From: Nitrospirota bacterium
GTDB lineage: Bacteria; Nitrospirota; Thermodesulfovibrionia; Thermodesulfovibrionales; UBA6898
DNA length: 64,000 nt
Assembly: GCA_016215155.1 (NCBI GenBank)
Contig: JACRLQ010000098.1
Coordinates: forward strand, 29,186 to 93,185
Direction of reading: 5' to 3'
Shown here: one piece after another, positions 16,728-27,000 of the stretch
Numbering within the stretch: the stretch's first letter is position 1
Layout of the letters: each line of letters starts with the position of its first letter
Made by a program: the position numbers and the translations under genes
Notes under the pieces: generated by a model
Told to the model about the DNA's origin: nothing
Database searches by the model: none
What the model saw: the letters and a program-made list of their open reading frames with translations, nothing else

Positions 16728-18806
16728 TTACAGCATCGGAACTATCAGGAGCGCGACGATGTTGATGACCTTGATCATCGGGTTGATAGCGGGTCCAGCG
16801 GTATCCTTGTAAGGATCGCCGACAGTATCCCCCGTGACGGAGGCCTTGTGTCCATCGCTGCCCTTCTTATGGACCTTGCCTTTGGAATCGGTGACTCCGT
16901 CTTCAAAGGCCTTCTTGGCATTGTCCCACGCGCCGCCGCCGCTGGTCATGGCGATGGCCTGGAAGAGTCCGGTCAGGATGCTTCCGATAAGAACGCCTCC
17001 GAGCGCCTCTTTCCCAAGGAGAAGCCCCACGACTATAGGAGCGACGACAGGAATAAGGGCCGGGACCATCATCTGCTTGATGGCCGACTGCGTGACGATA
17101 TCAACGCACTTGCCATACTCAGGCTTTGCCTTATACTCCATAATGCCGGGGATCTCCCTGAACTGCCTTCTGACCTCATCAACGATGCTGCCCGCCGCCT
17201 TGCCGACCGCCTCCATAAGGAGCGAGCCGAAGTAGTAGGGAAGAAGTCCTCCAATAAACAGACCTGCCAGGACCATGGGGTTTGAAAGATCGAAAAGGAC
17301 CGGGGTCGAAAACGACCGCGAATATTCTGCAAAAAGAACAAGCGCTGCAAGTCCTGCAGAGCCGATGGCATAGCCCTTTGTAACTGCCTTTGTGGTGTTG
17401 CCGACCGCATCAAGAGGGTCTGTAATGTTGCGGATCTCTTCAGGCAGACCTGACATTTCAGCGATACCGCCTGCGTTGTCAGTGATCGGTCCGTATGAGT
17501 CGATGGCGACAACGATACCCGTCATTGAGAGCATCGAGACGGCTGAGAGGGCGATAGCAAAAAGACCGCCCGTCAGATCACCATCAAACCCGCCGCCAAG
17601 ATGATAGGCGCCGAGGATAGAAGCGACGATGACTAAAACAGGCGCCGCGGTTGACTTCATGCTGACCGCGAGACCTGCAATGACGTTAGTGCCGTGGCCG
17701 GTCAAACTGGCCTGCGCGATGTGCTTAACCGGGGCGTATTCCTTGGCCGTAAAGTACTCGGTTATGGCCACGATAAGGCCTGTCAGGGCAAGGCCGATCA
17801 ATGACATAAGAAATACATTCATCTGTGTAAATGACGGATGGCTGACTACTGAAGCCATTGCCTCCGGGCTTTTAAGGAATTCGCCGGTCACAATATAAAA
17901 GGTTACTGCCGCAAGGACACCTGCGACGGCAAGACCCTTATAGAGAGCGCCCATAATATAGTTGCTTTTGCCGAGCCTCACAGCAAAGGTTCCGATAATG
18001 GAGGCGATGATCGATATGCCGCCGAGCATCATCGGGAATTCGACCCAAGGGCTGTTGGCCCCGAAAACAGTCTTGGCAAGAAGCATTGCCGCAACGAGCG
18101 TGACCGTGTAGGTTTCATAAAGGTCGGCTGCCATACCAGCGCAGTCACCGACGTTGTCACCGACGTTGTCCGCGATGACGGCCGGGTTTCTGGGATCATC
18201 TTCAGGAATGCCTGCCTCAACTTTTCCGACGAGGTCGGCGCCTACGTCGGCAGCCTTTGTATATATACCGCCTGCGATACGGGCGAACACACTCATGAGT
18301 GAGCAGCCGAAGCCCAGACCGATCAGCGCATGAAATGCCTGTTCAGGGGCTGACTGTTTTGCAATAAAATAAAAGCCGGCCAGGCCTATGATGCCGAGAC
18401 CGACGACCATAACACCGGTAACCGAACCGCCCTTGAAGGCAAGTCCGAGCGCCGCCTGCAGACCCCTGCTTGCGGCCGCTGTCGTACGTACGTTTGCACG
18501 GACCGTGACCCACATGCCGACAAAGCCTGCGAATGCCGAGCCGACGGTCCCGATTATGAAGCCGATAGCCGCCCACATCCCGAGCTGGGGTATTGCCGCA
18601 ATCGCAACAACCAGAACGACTGCCACCATGGCGACTGTTTTGTATTCACGCGCCAGAAACGCATAAGCGCCCTCTTTTACCGCATTTGAAATCTCCTGCA
18701 TCTTTGCACTTCCCGCATCCTGCTTGTTCACCCACATTGCGGTCATAATGGCGTATACGACGCCTAACAATCCGCAACCTAAAGCAAAAAGTATTGTTGA
18801 ACTCAT
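16728..18806 (-). CDS. hppA: Membrane-bound proton-pumping pyrophosphatase, K+-independent type
   Basis: Couples pyrophosphate hydrolysis to ion pumping across the cytoplasmic membrane. 692 residues with about 16 hydrophobic segments. Active-site motifs [47 protein letters not shown], split here as DVGADLVGK and [13 protein letters not shown], are intact. The GNTTKA motif carries Lys where K+-dependent enzymes carry Ala, so the enzyme should be K+-independent and H+-translocating. It lies at the end of the sat-apr-qmo cluster, 140 bp after the CBS gene. Pyrophosphate made by Sat is its obvious substrate. Confidence 0.95.
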   Translation of the reverse strand: MSSTILFALGCGLLGVVYAIMTAMWVNKQDAGSAKMQEISNAVKEGAYAFLAREYKTVAMVAVVLVVAIAAIPQLGMWAAIGFIIGTVGSAFAGFVGMWVTVRANVRTTAAASRGLQAALGLAFKGGSVTGVMVVGLGIIGLAGFYFIAKQSAPEQAFHALIGLGFGCSLMSVFARIAGGIYTKAADVGADLVGKVEAGIPEDDPRNPAVIADNVGDNVGDCAGMAADLYETYTVTLVAAMLLAKTVFGANSPWVEFPMMLGGISIIASIIGTFAVRLGKSNYIMGALYKGLAVAGVLAAVTFYIVTGEFLKSPEAMASVVSHPSFTQMNVFLMSLIGLALTGLIVAITEYFTAKEYAPVKHIAQASLTGHGTNVIAGLAVSMKSTAAPVLVIVASILGAYHLGGGFDGDLTGGLFAIALSAVSMLSMTGIVVAIDSYGPITDNAGGIAEMSGLPEEIRNITDPLDAVGNTTKAVTKGYAIGSAGLAALVLFAEYSRSFSTPVLFDLSNPMVLAGLFIGGLLPYYFGSLLMEAVGKAAGSIVDEVRRQFREIPGIMEYKAKPEYGKCVDIVTQSAIKQMMVPALIPVVAPIVVGLLLGKEALGGVLIGSILTGLFQAIAMTSGGGAWDNAKKAFEDGVTDSKGKVHKKGSDGHKASVTGDTVGDPYKDTAGPAINPMIKVINIVALLIVPML

Positions 18807-18946
18807 CCACTTCCTCCTTTTTTAAAAAAATTTTTTATATGAAAAAAATCGTAATCTGGCCATTAAAAAGTGTCTCCCTGCTTCACCTCCTCCAGGCTCG
18901 GTATTATAAAAAAAATTTATTCGTTTGTAAATAATATTAATATTAT

Positions 18947-19393
18947 TTATCCGGGATATTTGTCCGAAATATAGTCCTTCAGATAATGGTTCTCCGCCCT
19001 CAGATCGCTGACCTGCGCCTTTACGACGTCCCTGATGGAGATCATGGCCACAAGACGGTTTTTTTCGAGGACCGGAAGGTGTCTGATCCGGTTTTTGATC
19101 ATGATCGACGTCACATAGCAGAGGTCATCGTCGGTCTCGACTATGATCAGATTGGTGGACATCACTTCATGGACCTGGATGTCCTTAAAATGCCTGTCTC
19201 CCTTCCTCGTCCAGCACTTAAGCACGTCCCTCTCGGTGAACATCCCGACCGGCTTGCCGTCATTGTCAACCACGACGAGTGCGCCGATCTCGTTTTCCAC
19301 GAGCAGGCTCACTGCGTCCGCGACGGTCTTGTCCTTTCCCAGCGAGATCAACTCCTTCTCAACATCTCCAACCATTTCCTTTACTGTCGCCAT
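18947..19393 (-). CDS. Tandem CBS-domain protein
   Basis: A 148-residue protein made of a CBS-domain pair (about residues 7-70 and 77-135), the adenosyl-nucleotide-sensing Bateman module. Motifs GALVVVDNDGKPVGMFTERDVL and RHLPVLEKNRLVAMISIRDVV are typical. No effector domain is attached. It lies 45 bp after qmoC on the same strand and before hppA. It may sense AMP or ATP in a pathway that consumes ATP and releases AMP, but that is inference. Confidence 0.88.
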   Translation of the reverse strand: MATVKEMVGDVEKELISLGKDKTVADAVSLLVENEIGALVVVDNDGKPVGMFTERDVLKCWTRKGDRHFKDIQVHEVMSTNLIIVETDDDLCYVTSIMIKNRIRHLPVLEKNRLVAMISIRDVVKAQVSDLRAENHYLKDYISDKYPG

Positions 19394-19438
19394 CTTCGGT
19401 ACCTCCAGTACTTCCGCTTATAAGCGTTAAACAGCCTG

Positions 19439-20596
19439 TTAATTTCCCGTGTCCCTGCCGGTCTGCCTTGAATAGACCAGCGCGGTCGTCCTGTATGCCA
19501 TATGCGCCATTTTTGAAAAAGGCGCATATGCAAAAAGGAAGAAGACCAGACAAAGGTGCGCAACGTATGTCGGATAGGCCGCCACGGTATTGGCCATCCT
19601 CAGAAACTGCGCAAGCAGTCCGGAAATTCCGACCCCTGCAACTAAAGAGATGAACAACCAGTCGTAGTAGCTTCCCAGCCCGGCCTTGCCCTGGTTTTTG
19701 AACCTGTTGGACATCATGAGAAAAATCCCGAGCACCAGGGCCGCCGCGCTGACGTTTCCGATAGGTTTATATATGTAGGCAAGCCAGTCCAGCATATGAA
19801 CGTCTATGCCCTCAGACAGGTGCAGATGATGTATGTATTCCGGGATGACCCTCGCAAAGGCCAGTATGGTCGTTATGAACAGACCGATAAAGCTGTAAAA
19901 AACCAGCATATGCGCCGTTGCCCTGTCTTTCGTGACCTCGCATTTTTTAAACCTGTTATGTCCGAGGATATCCATGAAGGTATCCGACAGGGCCTTCCCG
20001 AAATCCCCGGAGCTCACCCCGCCGTTTGCCGCGGCCATGGCCCTCCAGTATTTAGTGACGCCCAGATACAGACTGAAGACGGCAAAGAGGGCGGCAGCGG
20101 TAAACACGGTGTCGACATAATAAAGGGAAAAAAGGAACTTTCCGAAAACTATCTTCCCGTTTTCCGTTGGGACCCCATCCGTAAAAAACCCCTGGGACGC
20201 GATGATTAACGTATAAAGCAGCACCGGCGCCGCAAGCAGCACCAGAAGAAACTTCGGCTGATTGACCATCCTGGCAAGAAAACCGGGGACCGAGAATTCC
20301 TCTATGCTGAGCTTTCTTATCGCGCCCAGGACCTCGCCGGGCTTCGCGCCCCTCGGACAATAGGCCGTGCAGTCGCTGCACTGATGGCATAGCCAGATGT
20401 CGGGGTTCCCGAAGAGTTTGTCCTTCATACCCCACTGGGCCTGGACCATCTCTTTCCTCGGGAAAGGCTTGTCATCGGGGGTCACGTTACATACGACCGT
20501 ACAGGTTGAACACTGGTAGCACTTCTTCAGAGATTCACCCCCGGCATTTATTACACTGTTTATAAAATTCAGGTCCGGCTTGATCTGTTCTGTCAT
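19439..20596 (-). CDS. qmoC: Quinone-interacting membrane-bound oxidoreductase subunit C
   Basis: A fusion of an HdrC-like iron-sulfur domain and a cytochrome-b-like membrane domain, 385 residues. Two 4Fe-4S motifs, CYQCSTCTVVC and CHQCSDCTAYCPRG, lie in the first 75 residues; about six transmembrane helices follow. It connects QmoAB to menaquinone. 102 bp separate it from qmoB, with no gene between. Confidence 0.94.
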   Translation of the reverse strand: MTEQIKPDLNFINSVINAGGESLKKCYQCSTCTVVCNVTPDDKPFPRKEMVQAQWGMKDKLFGNPDIWLCHQCSDCTAYCPRGAKPGEVLGAIRKLSIEEFSVPGFLARMVNQPKFLLVLLAAPVLLYTLIIASQGFFTDGVPTENGKIVFGKFLFSLYYVDTVFTAAALFAVFSLYLGVTKYWRAMAAANGGVSSGDFGKALSDTFMDILGHNRFKKCEVTKDRATAHMLVFYSFIGLFITTILAFARVIPEYIHHLHLSEGIDVHMLDWLAYIYKPIGNVSAAALVLGIFLMMSNRFKNQGKAGLGSYYDWLFISLVAGVGISGLLAQFLRMANTVAAYPTYVAHLCLVFFLFAYAPFSKMAHMAYRTTALVYSRQTGRDTGN

Positions 20597-20698
20597 TATA
20601 TTCCTCCTCTGATAAAAGTCTACTTTTTGCCAAATGTCCTTAACCCGTGATGCGCCCCTATGTGTTCCCCCTTGATAAGGGGGGAATTGAAAGGGGGG

Positions 20699-22924
20699 TT
20701 AAAATTCCTTAAAAGGATTCGGCCCTATCTCTTCCACTCTTTCCACGAAATCGTTTATCATCTGCGGCAGCTTGTCATAGTCTGATATCGACACCTGCAT
20801 TAACTGACAGCGGTCGGACTCAAGCTGGAGCTTGTCGAGAGTTTCCTTGACCTTGCTGAAACGATAGTTCGCAAGCTCACTTCCCTTTACGAAATGGCAC
20901 TGGTAATTCTCGCCGTATTTGCAGCCAAGGAGGATCATTCCGTCGATGCCGGTTGAAAAGGCGTCCGTGACCCAGACCAGGTTTGTGGACCCCAGACACC
21001 GTACAGGAATTATCCTTACGGCCGGGTTCAACTTCATGCGCTTTATCGCGGCGCTGTCGAGCGCCGGACATGCGTCGTTTTCGCAGGCAAGGACGATAAT
21101 CCTGAAGTCGTCTTCGTTGATATCGACTCCCTTTATCATCGAGCCGACGATGTCGACACTGAAGTCCTTGAACGCCACTATCCTCTCAGGACAGGCGCCC
21201 ATGCATGTCCCGCAGCGACGGCAGCGGTTGATCCTGTAAAAGGGAGTCCCCTTTTCATCTTCGTCGATCGCGCCGAAAGGACATTCTTCGGTACAGCGCT
21301 TACAAGAGGTACACCTGATCATCATCGGGTCAGGATAGGTGACGTCCCATGCCCTCGGATGTACGGCGATACCCTTCGCCACATGCTCAACGCACTGTAT
21401 GGCCTTAAGCGCGGCCCCGGACGCGTCCTGCGCGGCCTCGGACATATTCATCGGCTGACGCACGCAGCCTGCCGAATAGATGCCGGTCCTCCTCGTCTCG
21501 TACTGGAAGCATATGAAGTTCGAGTCCGCAAACCCGTAGGCCCCCTCAAGGGTCGGGATTTCAGGTCCCTGGCGGTAACCCAGATTAAGTATGTAATCCG
21601 GTTTTGCGGTCTCCTCCAGATAGGCCTTTTTGGCGTCGTCGCCTTTTTTGCCGGCCTCGCTGAGCCCGTCGAGATATTCCTGCGGCGCCCTCGTGGCCGG
21701 GACGATGCCCGTGGCAAGCACGACGAGGTCGGCCTCTACACTGATCTTTTCACCAAGCAGGGTATTTTCGGCCTCGACGAAGAGGTTGCCGTTTCCGGCG
21801 TCCGCAATCCCGGTTACGTCGCCCTTCGTAAGAAGGACACCGGGGTCATTCTGCATGTTTTTATAAAACAGCTCCGACTGTCCGGGGGTCCGTATATCTT
21901 TATAAAAAATCATCGCTATCGCATCGGCGCTTTTTTCTCTTACATATTTCGCCTGCTTAAGAGAAGTTGCGCAGCAAAAAGATGAACAGTACGGAAGATG
22001 GTTTGCGTCCCGTGACCCGGCGCACTGTATGAAGGCCACCTTCATCGCGGGCTTGCCGTCTGAAGGACGGACTATCCCGCCTTTTTTGGCCATCTCTTCC
22101 ATCTGGACATTGGTGATTACGTTCGGGTGTCCGTACCCGAGATGCCCGAGTTTCGTAGCGTCATAGGGCGTCCAGCCGGCGGCCATGACGATCGCGCCGA
22201 TCTTTATGGTTTCGGTCGAGCCGTTGCCCGTAAGGGTAACATCGAAAAGGCCCGGCTGTCCGTCCGTCTTTTCGACCATCGTTGACTTATAGACCTTTAT
22301 GCCTGAATGCGCTTCCACTTCCCTGATCGTGTCGAAGATCATGGGCTCGTCAAGTTTCTCGTACGGGTAAGCCCTTGGCGCCTCTTTGTAAAGTTTAGCG
22401 GACCATCCGCCGAGTTCGGCCTCTTTTTCGACCAGCGTCACCTGATAGCCGGCATTGGCGGCCTCAAGCGCCGCAGTAAGTCCGGTAATTCCCCCGCCGA
22501 TGACCAATATCGAGTTGCTGAGGTCAGGCAGGATATTCGGCTCGGGGAGGCTCCCCTTTTGGGTCTTTATAATGCCCATCTTCATATAGTCATCAGCCAG
22601 AGTCTGCGTGGCCTCCGTCATAGGGTCGGAGGTCCAGGACACGAATTCCCTGAGGTTGACCCTCTCGACTATGGCGCCCGGGAAGTCAAATTCCTCGAAC
22701 TTGACCCTCGGCGAACAGGCCCCGATAATAAGGGTGTTCGTCCCCGCGCTGACATCGTTTTTTATCAATTCAAGCCCTTCGGGGCTGCAGAGTATCTGAT
22801 GTTCCCTTACAGAGTCCGCCGGTATCTTCGCGGCGATTGAAGCGCTCTTTTTCAGTTTTTCGATATCAACCGTCTCAGCAATATTACAGCCCTTGCATAT
22901 ATATACACCGAATTTTTTCTCCAT
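20699..22924 (-). CDS. qmoB: Quinone-interacting membrane-bound oxidoreductase subunit B
   Basis: A 741-residue HdrA-like flavoprotein with a C-terminal MvhD-like domain. FAD-binding SILVIGGGITGLTAALEA is at about residue 138. Two ferredoxin motifs (CTSCKRCTEECPFGA, CRRCGTCMGACPE) lie around residues 540-590, followed by an MvhD-type segment with CENDACPAL, RCLGS and GCKYGENYQCHF. It lies 8 bp after qmoA. In the Qmo model the subunits pass electrons between quinone and AprBA, possibly with bifurcation or a third electron partner. Confidence 0.95.
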   Translation of the reverse strand: MEKKFGVYICKGCNIAETVDIEKLKKSASIAAKIPADSVREHQILCSPEGLELIKNDVSAGTNTLIIGACSPRVKFEEFDFPGAIVERVNLREFVSWTSDPMTEATQTLADDYMKMGIIKTQKGSLPEPNILPDLSNSILVIGGGITGLTAALEAANAGYQVTLVEKEAELGGWSAKLYKEAPRAYPYEKLDEPMIFDTIREVEAHSGIKVYKSTMVEKTDGQPGLFDVTLTGNGSTETIKIGAIVMAAGWTPYDATKLGHLGYGHPNVITNVQMEEMAKKGGIVRPSDGKPAMKVAFIQCAGSRDANHLPYCSSFCCATSLKQAKYVREKSADAIAMIFYKDIRTPGQSELFYKNMQNDPGVLLTKGDVTGIADAGNGNLFVEAENTLLGEKISVEADLVVLATGIVPATRAPQEYLDGLSEAGKKGDDAKKAYLEETAKPDYILNLGYRQGPEIPTLEGAYGFADSNFICFQYETRRTGIYSAGCVRQPMNMSEAAQDASGAALKAIQCVEHVAKGIAVHPRAWDVTYPDPMMIRCTSCKRCTEECPFGAIDEDEKGTPFYRINRCRRCGTCMGACPERIVAFKDFSVDIVGSMIKGVDINEDDFRIIVLACENDACPALDSAAIKRMKLNPAVRIIPVRCLGSTNLVWVTDAFSTGIDGMILLGCKYGENYQCHFVKGSELANYRFSKVKETLDKLQLESDRCQLMQVSISDYDKLPQMINDFVERVEEIGPNPFKEF

Positions 22925-22932
22925 CTTGGCCT

Positions 22933-24186
22933 CTACCTCCTCACACTCTGAATGCTTTTGATTGCAACCCCTGTTGCATCCTGGACCGATTTTGCGACAT
23001 CGACCGGGCTCTTGAGAGTGCCGACCGCATATACACCCTTCATCAGGGTGGCCGGCATCACGAAGCCTTCAGGAGTATATGAGACCTGTACCGGGATCTT
23101 GGAGCTGCTCGTCGAGGGGACCATTCCGGTGGCAAGCACGACCATGTCGAACGCCTGTTTGATCTTCTTTCCCTGGAGGATGTCCTCGGCCTCGATGATG
23201 GGGTTTCCTGTTGCCGGGTCCTCCGTGATCCTTGCAATTTTTCCCTTGATCAAAGAAACATTGGGGTCTTCCTTGACCTTCCAGTAAAACTGCTCGTACC
23301 GTCCGGGCGTCCTGATATCGATATAGAAGATACTTGCGGTCGAGTCGGGATACTGCTCCCGCAGATAGGTCGCCTGTTTGAGTGAGGCCATACAGCAGAT
23401 GAAGGAGCAATAAGGGAGATGGTTTTCGTCCCTGCTGCCGGCGCACTGCACGAAGGCGATACTCTTTGGTTCTTTGCCGTCGGAGGGCCTCAGGATCTTT
23501 CCTCCGGTCGGTCCGTTGGGAGACGCAAGCCTCTCCATCTGCATATTGGTAATTACATTCTTGATATTCCCCGCTCCCAGGTTGTCGAGCTTTGTGACAT
23601 CATAGGGGTCCCAGCCCGAGGCAAGGATGATCGAGCCGACGTTTACCGTTACAGTCTGCGGCTTCATATCGAGGTCTATGGCGTCGTACTTGCAAGCCTC
23701 GGCGCACTTTCCGCAGGCCTTGCCTTTACAAAACCTGTCATCAATTGCATAAACAAACGGGAAGGCCTGGTTATGCGTGATGTAGGCGGCCTTTGTCTTG
23801 TCCATCCCGAAATTGAATTCATTCGGCATCTCGACAGGACAGGCCTCTGCGCAGGCGTTACAGCCGACGCATTTATCATTAACATAACGGGGTTTCACCT
23901 TTATCGTTACTTCAAAATTCCCTTCCTGCCCGGTGACCTTCTCGACCTCGGCCATCATATGGAAAGTAACGTCCCCGCTGTTTTTGATCCTCTTGAAATT
24001 GATCTCCAGACCGCAGTTCGGCGGACAGAGCTTCGGGAAGTACTTGTTAAGTTGTGTGACCCTGCCCCCAAAAAACGGGGTTTTTTCAACAATTATGACG
24101 TCCGAGCCGGCCTCTGCCGTCTCGACCGCCGCGGTGAGGCCGCTGAAACCCCCACCGATTACCAACACCTTTTTATTTTCTGCCAT
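22933..24186 (-). CDS. qmoA: Quinone-interacting membrane-bound oxidoreductase subunit A
   Basis: A 417-residue HdrA-like flavoprotein. FAD-binding KVLVIGGGFSGLTAAVETA is at the N-terminus and two iron-sulfur motifs, CVGCNACAEACPVEMP and CGKCAEACKYDAI, lie around residues 110-170. It is cytoplasmic, the presumed contact partner of AprBA. It follows aprA after a 148-bp spacer that holds a strong hairpin. Confidence 0.95.
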   Translation of the reverse strand: MAENKKVLVIGGGFSGLTAAVETAEAGSDVIIVEKTPFFGGRVTQLNKYFPKLCPPNCGLEINFKRIKNSGDVTFHMMAEVEKVTGQEGNFEVTIKVKPRYVNDKCVGCNACAEACPVEMPNEFNFGMDKTKAAYITHNQAFPFVYAIDDRFCKGKACGKCAEACKYDAIDLDMKPQTVTVNVGSIILASGWDPYDVTKLDNLGAGNIKNVITNMQMERLASPNGPTGGKILRPSDGKEPKSIAFVQCAGSRDENHLPYCSFICCMASLKQATYLREQYPDSTASIFYIDIRTPGRYEQFYWKVKEDPNVSLIKGKIARITEDPATGNPIIEAEDILQGKKIKQAFDMVVLATGMVPSTSSSKIPVQVSYTPEGFVMPATLMKGVYAVGTLKSPVDVAKSVQDATGVAIKSIQSVRR

Positions 24187-24298
24187 ATCTATCCTCCTTT
24201 AGGCAGTAAGTCTATCGCGACCGGATAATGCATACTGCGCACCGCAAAAAAATTTTTTTGTGCATTGTGCATTATGCATTGCACGGCAAGAAAGAAGC

Positions 24299-24320
24299 GG
24301 GGAGGGCCGAAACCCTCCCC
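24299..24320 (-). terminator. Strong hairpin between aprA and qmoA
   Basis: Perfect 8-bp stem GGGGAGGG / CCCTCCCC with a TTTCGG loop, 15 bp after the aprA stop, followed by a mixed pyrimidine stretch (GCTTCTTTCTTG) and not a clean T run. More likely a partial terminator or mRNA-stabilising hairpin that sets apr above qmo expression than a full stop. Confidence 0.6.
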
Positions 24321-24334
24321 GTAATGAATTTCAA

Positions 24335-26338
24335 CTACGGATACATCTGAACATACGGGACCTTCTTGAATTCCCATGTGTTTGTGTCTGCGTTGTACTT
24401 GGAATTGGTGAAGCACTTCCAGTTTACGTCATCGATCTTGTTGAAGTCGCCCCTGTAGTAGTAACCAGGATACCTGGACTCTTCCCTGAAGAGGATATGC
24501 CTTGCATGCGCCTCTACCGACAGGATTCTGTGGTAGTTCTCGAAGCACCTCAAGAGCTCATGGAGGTCTTTTGCCGCCATTTTGGCTGCGTCCTCTTTCA
24601 GCATCTCAAGCTTCGCAAGCCCTGCTTCAAGCATCGTCCTGGAGGTCATGTACCAGGTTGCAACCCCGCCGAAGTACTCGTCGGCGATCTTCTGGAACCT
24701 GAGCTGAAGTGACTTCGGACCGATGTAGTTCGGATTGATCGTGGGATCAGTCGTGTACACCTTGTATTTCTCGTACATCTCAAAAGGCAGATAGAGCTCA
24801 GCGGCGATCTCGTCAAGGGACAGCTTCGGAGACGGCTTGTAATCAGCATGGTCAAGTATGTACTGCAGTGCCGACTTGGCCGCTATCCTTCCCTCAGCAT
24901 GTGAACCTGAGGAGAACTTATGGCCGGATGCGCCGACAACGTCGCCAGCCATGAAAAGACCTGGAACTGTGGACATCCTGTTATAGCCCCAGCTGTAGTG
25001 CTCAGGGGTGCCCGGCAGATCGCCAGGGCCGCTTACCCAGAAGCCCGCGCAGCCTGCGTGTGAGCCCAGGAGATAAGGCTCGGTAGGCATGATCTCTGAA
25101 GGGGTCTTGTCAGGCTCGATATTGGTCGCAGCCCAGATGGACGCCTGACCGATAGCCATATCGAGGAAGTCTTCCCAGGCCTCTGCCTCGAGGTGCTTCA
25201 TCTTCTTCTTGCCTTCTTTTTCACCAAGCTTGTCCGCAAATGCCTTGCCCAGTTCCGCCATGGCGGTGTGGGTGTTCATAAGGATCGGGCCCTTGCCGTC
25301 TTTCATGGCCCTCATCATCAGATGGTTTCTGATGGCTGTGCCCATGCCCTTGGCGTAGTCTCCGTATCGTGCCACTGCGTCATCAAAATATTCCTTGTTG
25401 GTGCAATAGTCTTCCCCAAAGCTGTCTGTCGCCTTCGCCTTGAAGAAAAGGAACCATGCGTCGACCGGGCCGTATCCGTCTTTGAACCTTGCGGGCACGA
25501 ACCTGTTTGCCATCAGTGAGAGCTCCGCGCCTGCCTGCATACCGAAGGCATAGCCTGAACCCGCGCTGAACACAGGGTACCATGTCCTTCCCATACCCTC
25601 GCCGACGGACCTCGGCCTGAAGCAGTTGACCGCGCCGGCTGTAGCGCAGATCATCGCCTTTGCCTTGAAGGAGTAGATCTTGTTCTCTCTGGTGCTGAAG
25701 CCGATGGCGGCTGCAACGTTCTTGCCGTTTGTGTCCATGACGGCCTTCACGATGAAGACCCTCTCAAAATGGTTCTGTTCCATACCGGTCTTTTCGCGGT
25801 TGGTCGCGAGGGCCTTCTTTGCTGCCTCGGCCACGATGACCTTGTAGGATTCGCCGTTGATCATGATCTGCCATTTTCCGGACCTGACGGGTGTACCGCC
25901 GTCCTTCAGGCTTGCCTTTCCTGCATCCCTCGCCTGGAAACCGTCGAGCGAAAAGCCGTCATCGCCCTTCTTCCAGATCGGAAGTCCCCACTCCTCGAAG
26001 AGCTGGACGGAATTGTCAACGTGCCTGCCCAGATCGAATACGAGGTCTTCCCTGATGATGCCCATAAGGTCGTTTCTTACATACTTGACGTAATCGGCAA
26101 CCTGGTTTTCGCCGACGTATGTATTGATGGCCGACAGACCCATAGCAACCGCGCCGCTTCTGTCGGTTGCAGCCTTATCGACCATGACGACCTTAAGCCC
26201 TTTTTCATTTGCCCAGCGGGCGCCTTCAAAAGCCGCGCCGCATCCTGCCATACCGCCGCCCATGATCAGGAGGTCACACTCGACCTCGGTGACTGCGGGC
26301 TTCTGACAGTATGAAAACGTACAAGTTTCTTTTTCCAT
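24335..26338 (-). CDS. aprA: Adenylylsulfate (APS) reductase alpha subunit
   Basis: The FAD-containing catalytic subunit that interconverts APS and sulfite plus AMP. At 667 residues it has the typical length. Dinucleotide-binding LLIMGGGMAGCGAAFEGARW is at the N-terminus, followed by TDRSGAVAMGLSAINTYVGE; the FRPRSVGEGMGRTWYPVFSA and SSGSHAEGR segments around the active site are present. It is cytoplasmic. The gene is 13 bp after aprB, so the two are translated together. Direction, sulfate reduction or sulfite oxidation, cannot be settled without dsr genes, which are not in this window. Confidence 0.97.
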   Translation of the reverse strand: MEKETCTFSYCQKPAVTEVECDLLIMGGGMAGCGAAFEGARWANEKGLKVVMVDKAATDRSGAVAMGLSAINTYVGENQVADYVKYVRNDLMGIIREDLVFDLGRHVDNSVQLFEEWGLPIWKKGDDGFSLDGFQARDAGKASLKDGGTPVRSGKWQIMINGESYKVIVAEAAKKALATNREKTGMEQNHFERVFIVKAVMDTNGKNVAAAIGFSTRENKIYSFKAKAMICATAGAVNCFRPRSVGEGMGRTWYPVFSAGSGYAFGMQAGAELSLMANRFVPARFKDGYGPVDAWFLFFKAKATDSFGEDYCTNKEYFDDAVARYGDYAKGMGTAIRNHLMMRAMKDGKGPILMNTHTAMAELGKAFADKLGEKEGKKKMKHLEAEAWEDFLDMAIGQASIWAATNIEPDKTPSEIMPTEPYLLGSHAGCAGFWVSGPGDLPGTPEHYSWGYNRMSTVPGLFMAGDVVGASGHKFSSGSHAEGRIAAKSALQYILDHADYKPSPKLSLDEIAAELYLPFEMYEKYKVYTTDPTINPNYIGPKSLQLRFQKIADEYFGGVATWYMTSRTMLEAGLAKLEMLKEDAAKMAAKDLHELLRCFENYHRILSVEAHARHILFREESRYPGYYYRGDFNKIDDVNWKCFTNSKYNADTNTWEFKKVPYVQMYP

Positions 26339-26351
26339 TTATATAGTCCTC

Positions 26352-26771
26352 CTATTCTGTTCTTGCAGGCCCGTTGAAGAACCCGGGCTTATTGAGATTT
26401 GCGAAATCCGGAGCGGGCTTTCCTGCATAAGGATCTATCGAACCCTCCGCGGTCGTTCTGATCGGGAATTTGAACCTTTTGAGGATCCCGTTTCTGAACT
26501 TGATCGTCCACATAATGGAGTCCGTGCCCCTCATCGGGACGTTGCTGGAGCCCAGCGGAACAAAATCTGAATAACCCCTGGTCTCGATCGCCTGCTGAGG
26601 GCAGATCTTTACGCAGTTGAAGCACTCCCAGCACTGCTCGGGCTCCTGGTTGTAGGCCTTCATGATATCCCTGTTAAGGGCCATCAGGTCATGAGGGCAG
26701 ATATACTGGCAGGCGGTCTTATCCTGCGCCTTGCAGCCGTCACACTTTTCCGTAATAACAAAACTTGGCAT
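26352..26771 (-). CDS. aprB: Adenylylsulfate (APS) reductase beta subunit
   Basis: The electron-transfer subunit, 139 residues, with two 4Fe-4S sites (CDGCKAQDKTACQYICPHD and CWECFNCVKICPQ) and a C-terminal tail that wraps around AprA in known structures. It precedes aprA and is separated from sat by a 229-bp spacer with a hairpin. Confidence 0.97.
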   Translation of the reverse strand: MPSFVITEKCDGCKAQDKTACQYICPHDLMALNRDIMKAYNQEPEQCWECFNCVKICPQQAIETRGYSDFVPLGSSNVPMRGTDSIMWTIKFRNGILKRFKFPIRTTAEGSIDPYAGKPAPDFANLNKPGFFNGPARTE

Positions 26772-26892
26772 TGCTAACCTCCTTGAAATTTATTGATATT
26801 GAACAACACTTAAATTACCGTCCAAACATGCTACTCACAATTAAGTCTGGTACTTCACCCCCTCTCGATTATGACAGGGATCGGGAATCGGC

Positions 26893-26927
26893 AGTCCAGG
26901 GACCGTTGGAAACCCGGCCCCTGGACT
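26893..26927 (-). terminator. Hairpin between sat and aprB
   Basis: 9-bp stem AGTCCAGGG / CCCTGGACT with a 17-nt loop, within the 229-bp sat-aprB spacer, with no T run on the minus strand. It may attenuate or process the sat transcript; aprB could have its own promoter just downstream. Confidence 0.45.
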
Positions 26928-27000
26928 CTAAATCCTAAACCCATAGTATTTTTATGCGCCTTCCGAGCATTTATATGTATCGATCTCGACCTTCCGGTAA

